Assembly (NCBI RefSeq): GCF_018343515.1
Contig: NZ_JAGYPD010000003.1
Coordinates: forward strand, 78,116 to 142,115
DNA: 64,000 bases
Direction: 5' to 3'
Origin: Bacillus sp. FJAT-50079
Lineage (GTDB): Bacteria; Bacillota; Bacilli; Bacillales; Bacillaceae_C
A program made the position numbers and the translations under genes. The first letter of the stretch is position 1. The number at the start of each line of letters is the position of its first letter. This document shows, in pieces, positions 17,465 to 25,386 of this stretch. Under the pieces are notes generated by a model. It was given only the letters and a program-made list of their open reading frames with translations, was not told the DNA's origin and did not search any database.

Positions 17465-18004
17465 ATGGCTGACAAGATTTTTGTAGGTACCTTTCAATCA
17501 CAGAATCAAGTATTAAATAAAATTAATGAGTTGAAAAGACAAGGATATTCCGAAGAAGATATGTATGTTGTTGCCGATCATGCAGATTCATTATCTATCG
17601 TGCGGGGACGGACAGATGTTACAGTGAAGGACTCAGAGGGAAATTGGCTAAATCGTTTCGTTGCCTTCCTTAGCGGAGATGAACCGGTTAAAGGTGCATT
17701 TAAGCAAATGGGTTTTACGGAAGAAGAATCCTCCCGTTTTTACAGTGAGATGAAAAGAGGAAACATCCTTCTATATGTGAATGAAAATTTTACCAACGTA
17801 TTTTTAAATGACGGCAATGCAGAAAGTGAAAACCGGGATATTGACCCGAATCTAGCATCCTATGTACCGTTCGTCGGATCAGATTCCCCGTCGAGGGGTC
17901 AAGAAGGAGGAAATATCGAACCGGAAGATGAAGTGCATTTTAACCTCCCAGACATTAACAATAAAGACCATGTGCAGAATAAGCATACTGTAGAGGATGA
18001 GTAA
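17465..18004 (+). CDS. General stress protein with YflT domain, apparently truncated
   Basis: Residues 1-105 form the YflT domain of Bacillus stress proteins such as GS17M: VGTFQSQNQVLNKINELKRQGYSEEDMYVVAD at the start, then FLSGDEP, MGFTEEESSRFYSEMKRGNILLYV. A polar, acidic tail follows. The AGGAGG site ten bases upstream is excellent. TAA at 18002-18004 ends the protein after 179 residues, but the same frame stays open for 38 more codons of matching acidic/Lys-rich composition to TGA at 18119-18121. This looks like a recent nonsense change in the tail. The domain itself is complete. In relatives expression is sigma-B driven; I see no clear sigma-B promoter here. Confidence 0.82.
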   Translation: MADKIFVGTFQSQNQVLNKINELKRQGYSEEDMYVVADHADSLSIVRGRTDVTVKDSEGNWLNRFVAFLSGDEPVKGAFKQMGFTEEESSRFYSEMKRGNILLYVNENFTNVFLNDGNAESENRDIDPNLASYVPFVGSDSPSRGQEGGNIEPEDEVHFNLPDINNKDHVQNKHTVEDE

Positions 18005-18146
18005 ACGATAAATGAAAACGTCCTTCGCGAAGAAGCAGATATTGACTGGACCGATGATGCTGTGAATGAAAAAGCGGATAAAGCAGTGAAAAAAATCCTA
18101 AACAACTTAAAGCTGTTCTGATTTTGCATCAGAAGATGCTTTTTTT

Positions 18147-18177
18147 AAAAGCTTCCCTACTTATGGGAGGCTTTTTT
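18147..18177 (+). terminator. Terminator of the stress-protein gene
   Basis: AAAAGCTTCCC and GGGAGGCTTTTTT arms around a short loop. It lies after the second in-frame stop (18121), supporting that stop as the ancestral gene end. Confidence 0.75.
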
Positions 18178-18248
18178 GATCGGAAATACTTCCCTAGCAA
18201 AAACATTCGATAAGAAAATAGTCGTTGGGGAATTTAAAATAAAGCGAT

Positions 18249-18470
18249 TTAAGTTCTGAACGAAAAGCTTAAAAGGAAAAAATAAAAACCATCATTTCCT
18301 TTTTGGAAGTCATGGTTTTTGTGTTTCTTCATATAAAGTCTATCTTTTTTCGTTTTCGCCCTTCTCGTTCCCATATCAGCAAACGCGAATGGGCTTCTAT
18401 TTTCTTCAGGATTTCTTCGACCTTCACGAGTTATTTTTTGTCTATGCTTTTTTGCCTTTGAAGATGACAA
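18249..18470 (-). CDS. Small basic protein, copy 1, terminator inside the reading frame
   Basis: About 73 residues, highly basic: SSSKAKKHRQKITREG, then RRNPEENRSPFAFADMGTR, then a Lys/Arg-rich end. No domain is recognised, though similar short proteins are common in bacilli. GTG at 18479 sits on the ribosome site AAAGGAG; TTG at 18470, conserved in the second copy, is better spaced. A transcription terminator (18276-18320) lies within the last 25 codons, so most messages should end before the stop codon. A near-identical copy lies at 20665-20874. Confidence 0.6.
   Translation of the reverse strand: MSSSKAKKHRQKITREGRRNPEENRSPFAFADMGTRRAKTKKDRLYMKKHKNHDFQKGNDGFYFFLLSFSFRT
18276..18320 (-). 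terminator. Terminator within the small gene, copy 1
   Basis: On the minus strand AAAACCATGACTTCC pairs with GGAAATGATGGTTTT, followed by TATTTTTT. The frame of the small gene has no stop before this T run. Confidence 0.7.
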
Positions 18471-18666
18471 ATTAACCACTCCTTTTTCGTAGTATACAGT
18501 GATTATACATGAATGGCCAAAAATAGTGAGGCATTTTTAGTAGAAAAGCATTCGTTGATAAGTGCCTTGCTTGAAAGCCTCATTTCTCAAAGCAAGCCAC
18601 TTCATAAAATAGGGTTGATCATTTTTTTGAGGCGTTTGCATTAGAAATAACGGGCACTTGTAACAA

Positions 18667-19221
18667 TCATAGTTGTTTTACTAAATAATGATAAAAATGT
18701 TGCTTGATCGTTATTGTTTTCTTATATGAAAAACCAAGCCGCTCATAAAGTTTACGCGCCTTATGATTGGACTCCTCCACATTTAACGAAACAGAGGGAT
18801 AACCATGTTCCTTTGCATATGTAATGAATGACTGTAAAAGCTCCGTTCCGAACCCTTGCCCGCCAAATTGTGGATTCACACTTAAAGTATCTAAATAAAA
18901 ATCCGTCTCATCTGCTTCCTGATCAATTATCGGCATCTCCCCAGTGATTTCCTTAACATGTGCACGGATAGGTTCATCGAGCTCATAAGAAACCTTTCCA
19001 TGATAGGCTACAATGATGCCAACAGGGACATGATCAACAGTTTTGACTAGGCAATTACGATAACTTAAACGATTATCTTCCTGGCAAAAATAACGCCCCA
19101 ATTGTTCAAGCACTTTTACCTTCTCTTTTTCCCCAGTCAATGCATAGGCAATATCATGAATGGCATCAAGTATAAGCACTGATGCTTCTTTATAATCGCT
19201 TTTTTTTGCTTGTCTAATCAT
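18667..19221 (-). CDS. GNAT-family N-acetyltransferase
   Basis: A 184-residue acetyltransferase. The central strand LDTLSVNPQFGGQGFGTELL carries the acetyl-CoA pyrophosphate-binding motif (Q/RxxGxG/A form), followed by ASLNVEE-like SVSLNVEESNHKARKLYERLGF, the typical motif B. The N-terminus begins IRQAKKSDYKEA as in many GNATs. GGAG eight bases before the ATG supports the start. The acceptor cannot be told (amino acid, peptide or small amine). It is a single gene, divergent from the DUF4145 gene. Confidence 0.88.
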   Translation of the reverse strand: MIRQAKKSDYKEASVLILDAIHDIAYALTGEKEKVKVLEQLGRYFCQEDNRLSYRNCLVKTVDHVPVGIIVAYHGKVSYELDEPIRAHVKEITGEMPIIDQEADETDFYLDTLSVNPQFGGQGFGTELLQSFITYAKEHGYPSVSLNVEESNHKARKLYERLGFSYKKTITIKQHFYHYLVKQL

Positions 19222-19402
19222 TATGTAAACTCCATTTCATACTTCTTTCTGTTTAATTCCTCCATGATATCACAGATCCTATAGATTCAATAGGCGATCA
19301 AATCGATGAAAAGGCTGCCTGCAATGCATTCACATTCTTGGAATCCAAAAATGATATAATAAAGTTAAGAATACGTAGTAGTATGTAGAAAGCGAGATTA
19401 AT

Positions 19403-20518
19403 ATGAAAACAACGCAATCCTATTTTTATACATTTTTAGAGTCAATATCGAGGGAGCTGGCATATTTAGCTCGCGAACTCGAAAATAGTATATATTCCAG
19501 TCCACGCACAATGTTGACGCATGCACGTACGTTTGTTGAAGTCATTCTTCAAAGGGTCATTCGTGCGGAACATTTGAACGATGACTCCTTTATGACATTG
19601 AAAGAACGGATCGACACATTAAATGATAAAGGTTATCTGACAACTGAAATAAGAAATGCGCTGCATCACGTTAGACTTAGCGGTAACAAGGCTGCACACG
19701 ATATAAGAAGATTTCGATATTCAGAGGCATTACTTTCTTGGGAAGCGATCTATATGATTGTTAAGTGGTATATCGAAGTGTATGGTCCAGTCGACATGAA
19801 TGTGCCAGAATATCAGGACCCTGAACTGGATATAGGTGATCAATATGATATGGCAGAGCTTGAGGTGAGGCTTAAGAATCTTGAAGAATTATTAAAAATT
19901 TCTTTAGGGCAGGAGATAGTGGTCCCCGAACATGCAGAAACAGCGGCAACGGTTGAGGATGAAACTCAAGAAGCACCGGGTTTTACTTCTATAAGGAAAA
20001 TTATATATAAAGATAGACAGCTTGACATCCCTTATTTTTTGCGCGACGCATTCTTATTGCCCCAGCGATTTTCTAAATCGGAAAGATTTCTTATTAAGCT
20101 TGGTGCGGAACAACAGGCGAGACTCATGAGTGAATTACCCAATAATCTTGAAGGATTGTACAAACATGTAAAACGTTACAACGATAAGAATGATGAAAAT
20201 CTTTTCAATGAACTAAAAATTTATATTGAAGAGGAAAAGGTGAGAAGAAAATTAGCACTCGAACGCCCGGGAGAGCTTTTTCTTTTTTATAAATCGGACT
20301 ATATCGTCGTTACAGAGAACTTATCCCAAATACCACTCACAACAGCCGAATTTACAGGAAGTCCTAGTCTTTTCAGGCAGCTGAGTGAAGACCAAATTAA
20401 AACGGTAGGACAATTACCTAGAGAGTTAGTTATCTTAGCAAAATACGAAAATGTAGGGATTGGAACGATTGAAAAATTGTTTGAACAGTTGAAGGTAAAG
20501 CAGGAGATTTGGGTTTAA
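19403..20518 (+). CDS. DUF4145-like protein with a C-terminal helix-hairpin-helix-like end
   Basis: A 371-residue soluble protein. Residues 10-130 resemble the DUF4145/HsdR N-terminal-type helical region (PRTMLTHARTFVEVILQRVI, LTTEIRNALHHVRLSGNKAAHD), found at the start of restriction and defence proteins. Residues 190-300 are mixed helical. The last 55 residues (SPSLFRQLSEDQIKTVGQLPRE...LAKYENVGIGTIEKL) resemble the DNA-binding C-terminal domain of RNA polymerase alpha, with its two-helix hairpin pattern. No nuclease motif is visible. It lies between the two copies of the small basic gene and may have arrived with one of them. Confidence 0.65.
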   Translation: MKTTQSYFYTFLESISRELAYLARELENSIYSSPRTMLTHARTFVEVILQRVIRAEHLNDDSFMTLKERIDTLNDKGYLTTEIRNALHHVRLSGNKAAHDIRRFRYSEALLSWEAIYMIVKWYIEVYGPVDMNVPEYQDPELDIGDQYDMAELEVRLKNLEELLKISLGQEIVVPEHAETAATVEDETQEAPGFTSIRKIIYKDRQLDIPYFLRDAFLLPQRFSKSERFLIKLGAEQQARLMSELPNNLEGLYKHVKRYNDKNDENLFNELKIYIEEEKVRRKLALERPGELFLFYKSDYIVVTENLSQIPLTTAEFTGSPSLFRQLSEDQIKTVGQLPRELVILAKYENVGIGTIEKLFEQLKVKQEIWV

Positions 20519-20664
20519 TCAAATGAACAATGCGAATTTTGGTTATCGAAAAAGGGTTTATGCGATTACCGAATACCTTGAGCAAGCCTTAATTGGTGAT
20601 TAAAGGCTTATATACCTATCAGCAAAAATTCAAAAGTAGCACAAATAAGTTTTTAAGTTTTGAT

Positions 20665-20874
20665 TTAAAAGCATAAGGGGAAAAAATAAAAACCATCATT
20701 TTCTTTTTGGAAGTCATGGTTTTTGTGTTTTTTCATATAAAGTCTGTCTTTTTTCGTTTTCGTTCTTCGCGTTCTCATATTAGCAAACGCGAAGGGGCTT
20801 CTATTTTCTTCAGGATTTCTTCGACCTTCACGAGCTAATTTTTGTCTATGCTTTTTTGCCTTTGAGGATGACAA
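20665..20874 (-). CDS. Small basic protein, copy 2, terminator inside the reading frame
   Basis: About 69 residues, nearly the same as the gene at 18249-18470 (SSSKAKKHRQKLAREG, RRNPEENRSPFAFANMRTR, KTKKDRLYMKKHKNHDF). It shares the same ribosome site, the same TTG start option and a terminator in the last 20 codons. The two copies have diverged mostly behind the terminator, where the C-terminal residues differ (FPLCF here). This suggests that the tail beyond the hairpin is not under selection. Confidence 0.6.
   Translation of the reverse strand: MSSSKAKKHRQKLAREGRRNPEENRSPFAFANMRTRRTKTKKDRLYMKKHKNHDFQKENDGFYFFPLCF
20683..20724 (-). terminator. Terminator within the small gene, copy 2
   Basis: Same hairpin as copy 1 (ACCATGACTTCC / GAAAATGATGGT on the minus strand) with a T-rich tail; the in-frame stop lies behind it. 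Confidence 0.7.
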
Positions 20875-20883
20875 ATGACTCAC

Positions 20884-21274
20884 TCCTTTTTCGTATTATA
20901 CAGTGATTATACATGAATAATCTAAAATGTTGTGGTATTTTGGCGGATAAGGCACACACGATATTCACCCAAAATGAAAAGAATTACGATTGCTGTCATC
21001 ATTTTATTAAATGCCGCTAGGTAAACGCAGGTAATATGTATGAACTAGATGCCATTGCCGCCTGTGTAATTGGCAGAAGAGTGAAAATTGGTGTTTTAAT
21101 TATGCCAAGTACTGATAAATGGTATGTGCATGAAGAACATCGAAACATTTTGGCAAAATATCTTTGAAGGTTTAATTTTATTCGTAGCCATCAAAAAGTA
21201 GTTATGTAAGTTAAGGTTTGGTACGTTGTATGTGCCCTTACTATTTTATAATTATTAAACTTAAGTGAACTCCA
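20884..21274. other. Intergenic region with a possible coding remnant
   Basis: A 43-codon open stretch at 21036-21167 (MYELDAIAACVIGRR..., ending NILAKYL) has plausible protein-like composition but no ribosome site, and the sequence around it is full of stops. It looks like the end of a lost gene rather than a live one. Nothing else is recognised before the S-box promoter. Confidence 0.35.
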
Positions 21275-21303
21275 TTGACTATTATTAAATTTATCAGTAT
21301 AGC
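21275..21303 (+). promoter_or_regulatory. Sigma-A promoter of the third S-box unit
   Basis: TTGACT (21275-21280), 17-bp spacer, TATAGC (21298-21303), about 26 bases ahead of the aptamer. Confidence 0.65.
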
Positions 21304-21328
21304 ATGTAAATATAATTTAATAAAAAGA

Positions 21329-21433
21329 TTTCTTATCAAGAAAGGCGGAGGGACTGGCCCTGTGAAGCCTTAGCAACAGACTTTTAATAAGTACTGTGCT
21401 AATTCCAGAAGCGTAATGCTTGAAGATAAGAAG
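21329..21433 (+). promoter_or_regulatory. SAM-I (S-box) riboswitch aptamer
   Basis: Textbook S-box core: TCTTATCAAGAAAGGCGGAG, GGACTGGCCC, GTGAAGCC, AGCAAC, GTGCTAATTCC and a closing GAAGATAAGA that completes P1. Confidence 0.93.
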
Positions 21434-21460
21434 AGTGCTAGATTGCATATGACTATGTGA

Positions 21461-21488
21461 AACCTCTTCTTACCGGAAGAGGTTTTTT
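21461..21488 (+). terminator. Riboswitch-controlled terminator
   Basis: AACCTCTTC/GAAGAGGTT stem with six T, between the aptamer and the esterase gene. Confidence 0.88.
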
Positions 21489-21525
21489 ACTTTTTGATAA
21501 GAACTCTGTGGAAAATTAGGGGGAA

Positions 21526-23301
21526 ATGATGATGGAGAGAAAGAGTGGTTATGTTCAAACTGTGATTCGAAGTTTTACAGTTTTGACGTTTGTATTCATT
21601 ATTTTGGCGGGTTGTGCAACCGACAGTAAGGTTGTACCTGCCAAGAACGAGGGAACGTCTCAACAAAAAGTCGCAAATGAAGTTGAAAATAATGCCATAC
21701 GGGTTACACAATATGGAAAAGTCAAGGGGGATGTAGATGAAGCCGGTGAAACGATCATTTGGAAGGGAATTCCTTATGGTAAGGCACCTGAAGGAGAGTT
21801 AAGATGGAGAGCACCAGAAGAGCCCGAGGCTTGGGATGGAGAACTTGATGCAACAAAACCAGGTGAAACAGCCATCCAGCTTAATCAAGGGGAGGTCACT
21901 GGCGGAGAAAATCCTTTGAATCTTGATATATTCAGACCAAATACAAACGAGACTGATTTGCCAGTACTTTTCTATATTCATGGTGGGAATAATCAAATTG
22001 GAAATAATAGTGACTTAAATGGAGAATACCTTGCTTCGAAAATGAATGCGGTGATCGTGACGATTAATTTTCGACTAGGTGCATTAGGATTTAACCCATT
22101 ACCTGCATTGAAAACGGGAGATCCACTAGAAAATTCCGGGAATTTTACGTTATTAGATATTAATCAGTCATTAGAATGGGTTGCCAATAATATCGAAGAA
22201 TTTGGCGGAGCCCCTGATAATATTACCATTTCCGGGTACTCCTCTGGCGGACGCGATGTAATGGCCATGTTGATTTCTCCATTGTTTGAAGGTAAATTCC
22301 ATAAGGCGATTTCCTTTAGTGGCGGAATGACACTTGCAGATGTAGAAAATAGCCAAAAGGTTTTTGCTAAAGCATTTGCCCCTCTAGTGGTGGAAGATAA
22401 TATCAAAACGACTGAAGAGGAAGCGTATGATTGGTTGCTCGCGGATGACACGGAAGTAAGGGATTATTTATTCAGTATATCTGCGGAACGGATCGCGCCA
22501 TTAATGGGTAATGCAGCCATTCGTATGTCTGTATTCCCTCATTTATATACGGATGGGGAGATCATTCCTAAAGAAGGATTTGAGACAGCTACATTTAATG
22601 AAGTGCCATTGATCATGTTAACCGGATCTAAGGAATTTACGTATTTTGCAAATCCAGATCCATATTTTAAAGATGTAGTAGAAAACGGTACAATTTTTAC
22701 CGATTCAAAGAAGTTGGACGAATATAACTTTGCTGTAAAATACGGCAGTCTCTTATATGAATTATTCAATGCCCAGAAATCCGCCGAAAAAATGATCGAT
22801 ACGTACAAGGCTCCAATCTACACGGTAGATATTAATTGGGGATCCGATGCAGAGGTTGTCGGTGAAGAAATGGCAACGATAGTCGGTGCAACGCACGGGA
22901 TGTGGAAACCGCTGTTAGTAAAGGATGGCAGCGGACTTCAAGAACAGTACCTAGACGCATTTAATCAAGCTGGCACAAACGAGCTAAATGAAGCTTTCAT
23001 TGCATACCTATCTAATTTCTTAAGGACAGGTGATCCGAATGGTAATGAATTAGCTCAATGGCAACCGTGGGAAAGTAAAGAAAAAGGCCGGAATCTCTTA
23101 CTCGATGCTAATAAGGACGAGGCGCTAATTGGCATGTCAGACGAGCGCATTGTTTATACAGATGTGTTGGAAGAAATGGATACAGATCAGACCATTTCTG
23201 AAGAAGCGAAGGATCAAATTATTCGTGAAGTATTGAACGGCCGTTGGTTCAGTGGTCAGCTGGATGAATACTTTGGTAATGAGAACCTTTGGGTGGAATA
23301 G
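21526..23301 (+). CDS. Carboxylesterase type B lipoprotein under SAM riboswitch control
   Basis: A 591-residue alpha/beta-hydrolase. The signal peptide ends in the lipobox LAGC near residue 29, so it should be anchored on the outer face of the membrane. Family motifs: GKVKG...WKGIPYGKAP, IHGGNNQIGN (oxyanion hole, with NN replacing the commoner GG/A), NFRLGALGF, GYSSGGRD (nucleophile Ser; usually GESAG), a Glu/Asp in the KEFTYF region and GATHGMWKP (catalytic His). The substrate is unknown. Three ATGs follow AGGGGG; all give the same mature protein. S-box control of an esterase is unusual. Methylthio- or methyl-ester substrates are one speculative link. Confidence 0.85.
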   Translation: MMMERKSGYVQTVIRSFTVLTFVFIILAGCATDSKVVPAKNEGTSQQKVANEVENNAIRVTQYGKVKGDVDEAGETIIWKGIPYGKAPEGELRWRAPEEPEAWDGELDATKPGETAIQLNQGEVTGGENPLNLDIFRPNTNETDLPVLFYIHGGNNQIGNNSDLNGEYLASKMNAVIVTINFRLGALGFNPLPALKTGDPLENSGNFTLLDINQSLEWVANNIEEFGGAPDNITISGYSSGGRDVMAMLISPLFEGKFHKAISFSGGMTLADVENSQKVFAKAFAPLVVEDNIKTTEEEAYDWLLADDTEVRDYLFSISAERIAPLMGNAAIRMSVFPHLYTDGEIIPKEGFETATFNEVPLIMLTGSKEFTYFANPDPYFKDVVENGTIFTDSKKLDEYNFAVKYGSLLYELFNAQKSAEKMIDTYKAPIYTVDINWGSDAEVVGEEMATIVGATHGMWKPLLVKDGSGLQEQYLDAFNQAGTNELNEAFIAYLSNFLRTGDPNGNELAQWQPWESKEKGRNLLLDANKDEALIGMSDERIVYTDVLEEMDTDQTISEEAKDQIIREVLNGRWFSGQLDEYFGNENLWVE

Positions 23302-23373
23302 TTTCGGTAAGATGGATACATTCTATTGAGGAATGGTGATTGGCCTTGCCGTCAATTGAACTTAGATAAGGAT

Positions 23374-23409
23374 AAAAGCCTGGTTACGATTTTGTAACTG
23401 GGCTTTTTA
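23374..23409 (+). terminator. Esterase terminator
   Basis: AAGCCTGGTTAC and GTAACTGGGCTT arms, then TTTTTA. Confidence 0.8.
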
Positions 23410-23424
23410 TATAGGGAAATGGAA

Positions 23425-24295
23425 AATATGAAATTATTAAAACTTGAAATGATGACTGGAACACAGCGAATTGCTAAGGCATTGCAAGCAAGAGAAAATT
23501 TGGGGGGCAAAAGCTGATTTCATTTATTTAACGAATGAATATGCAAAAGAAGATATGGCAGGTGTCCGCCATTTATTAAATATACCAATATTTCGGAAGA
23601 AAATAAGTTTCAAGTATTTGTAAATCATATCCCAGCTCCATGCAAGAATATCATTACAAATGAAAATCATTCGCACAAAGACGAATAGGAATCAAAGTAA
23701 ATGCATTTGACTTAGATCCAAAAATTGCGATTCTAGTAAGAACATTAAACTAGGCAGGAGTCATGACCCTTGTGGACACTATCGTTATGAATCAAACCTC
23801 CAATTATCCGATGCATTTCAAGGGTTTGGCTTGAAGTCATTCAAGAGAAATATTTAAGCAAATGTGCTCTTTACTATAAGTGGCGCGCGCATTATGGAAA
23901 CCAATCCAGTCCGCCATTGTCGCTGAAAAAATAGAAGGAGTGCCATTCGATATGAATTTGATCTTTCAAGATACAGTCCAAATTGCACAGCTACTTCAAA
24001 AACATGCGAAATTCGGGAGTTAAAAAAGATTACGCTTAAAAGAAATAGAAAGATGGAGCCTGAGGTATATGAGTGGATGCAAGATAAAAATTTCGCGGGG
24101 GGTGGGGGGGGGAGCGAATCAAGGACAGTTTTCTAAACTAGATAACTTAGAAGGCTATCAAGGTGAAGGGGAAACAATTTTATGATCCAATAGCCCAATT
24201 GATTTTACAGATCAAGGCCTATTTATGCAAACCAATACTTCTACAATACTTGGCAACCCAAACATAAAATACGACAAAGCACAGAGTAAAAAGTG
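23425..24295 (+). pseudogene. Decayed coding sequence of unknown origin
   Basis: Short protein-like stretches in shifting frames follow each other: KLLKLEMMTGTQRIAKALQA, ADFIYLTNEYAKEDMAGVRH, IKVNAFDLDPKIAILVRTLN, then GVPFDMNLIFQDTVQIAQLL and finally IDFTDQGLFMQTNTSTILGN. Each is cut by frameshifts or stops. They may come from one or two lost genes; I do not recognise the family. A run of six G, one T and nine G (24097-24112) lies inside and could mark slippage or an assembly fault. This debris separates the S-box esterase from the DISARM-like locus. Confidence 0.45.
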
Positions 24296-24463
24296 AATTT
24301 TCAGATAGGAATTTAGAACTGTGGTAAAATAATATTAGGAAGCTAAATTTAACTTTTGATTATTTACTTTAGAAGAATTGGGTTAAGAAATTCTCAGCCC
24401 TTAAAAAACCACTATTTCATGTTAATCTACTAATAGACTTAAATTAAAAGGAGAATTGATTGA

Positions 24464-25384
24464 ATGAAATTTACTGATATTGAATCAAAGATTTCGAATA
24501 AAAATTGGCTTTCATTTTTCTTGGATTTGGGCAGAATCTTTTATGATTCTAATAAAACAAGAAGTGAAAACCTACATCTATGTATAAGCGTACCGTTTCT
24601 AAACTATTTATCAATTGCTATTGGTTTGGGGATTTGCGATAAATTTTACTCTTCGTCGGCATACAATGTACATAAATTTGATGACTTAAAAGAAGGCACA
24701 TTGGTTTTTCGCAGACCTCCTAATTCAAAAAAAGAACAATCCTATGTTTTTGTTGGCATCGACAGTGATGGATACCCTCAATTTAAAAGTAAACATCGTC
24801 CCCCAGTAACCCTAACACTTAGAAATCAAAATTGGTGGGAGGAAATTAGAATCGCCCCTGAACAGGTAAAATATAAAAGAAATAGGTTTTCAAAAAATGA
24901 AAGGGGTAAAGCAATAAGAACCCATTATGAAAGTCAACACGTTGATTCTATTCTGAGAAAACCAGATATCAAAGTATTATTCGTTGGTAATGTAAACCGT
25001 ATTACCATGGAGATGGAAGAAAGCTTAATGGATGAATATACGTTTATAGATTGGTTACTACCAAAGTCTTTAGTCGGTGCCCAAAATTCTTATGTCACTG
25101 AAATAATATCGTCTAAGGCGAGTCCTGTAACTGAGGAGATAAATGCCGAAACGGTGATTATTTATGATGGCGTTCAAGCATTCAATCAATCACCATATAG
25201 GAATTATGAGAATGCTAGTATTATACTTCTAGAAAGAAATGCATCGGAAGCCTTGCTGGGTGAAGCTCTTCAGGATATTTATAATTATGAGGTAAATACA
25301 GATGAAGAATTTATTGAAATGGTTAGCCAAAGGAAAGGTATACCTAAAAATCTTGAAATATTGGCATGGAGAAGAGGTGGATAA
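24464..25384 (+). CDS. Probable N-terminal part of DISARM DrmE, as a separate gene
   Basis: A 306-residue soluble protein without recognised motifs. It starts MKFTDIESKISN behind AAAGGAG. The fold appears alpha/beta, with strands such as IKVLFVGNVNRITM, VIIYDGVQAF and SIILLERNASEALL suggesting a Rossmann-like half. It is the first gene of an operon with the next frame, drmA and drmB. Class 2 DISARM systems carry a protein of unknown function, DrmE, in this place. The two frames together (about 830 residues) match a DrmE-sized protein, so I infer a split drmE. This rests on position and size only. Confidence 0.55.
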   Translation: MKFTDIESKISNKNWLSFFLDLGRIFYDSNKTRSENLHLCISVPFLNYLSIAIGLGICDKFYSSSAYNVHKFDDLKEGTLVFRRPPNSKKEQSYVFVGIDSDGYPQFKSKHRPPVTLTLRNQNWWEEIRIAPEQVKYKRNRFSKNERGKAIRTHYESQHVDSILRKPDIKVLFVGNVNRITMEMEESLMDEYTFIDWLLPKSLVGAQNSYVTEIISSKASPVTEEINAETVIIYDGVQAFNQSPYRNYENASIILLERNASEALLGEALQDIYNYEVNTDEEFIEMVSQRKGIPKNLEILAWRRGG

Positions 25385-25386
25385 TT

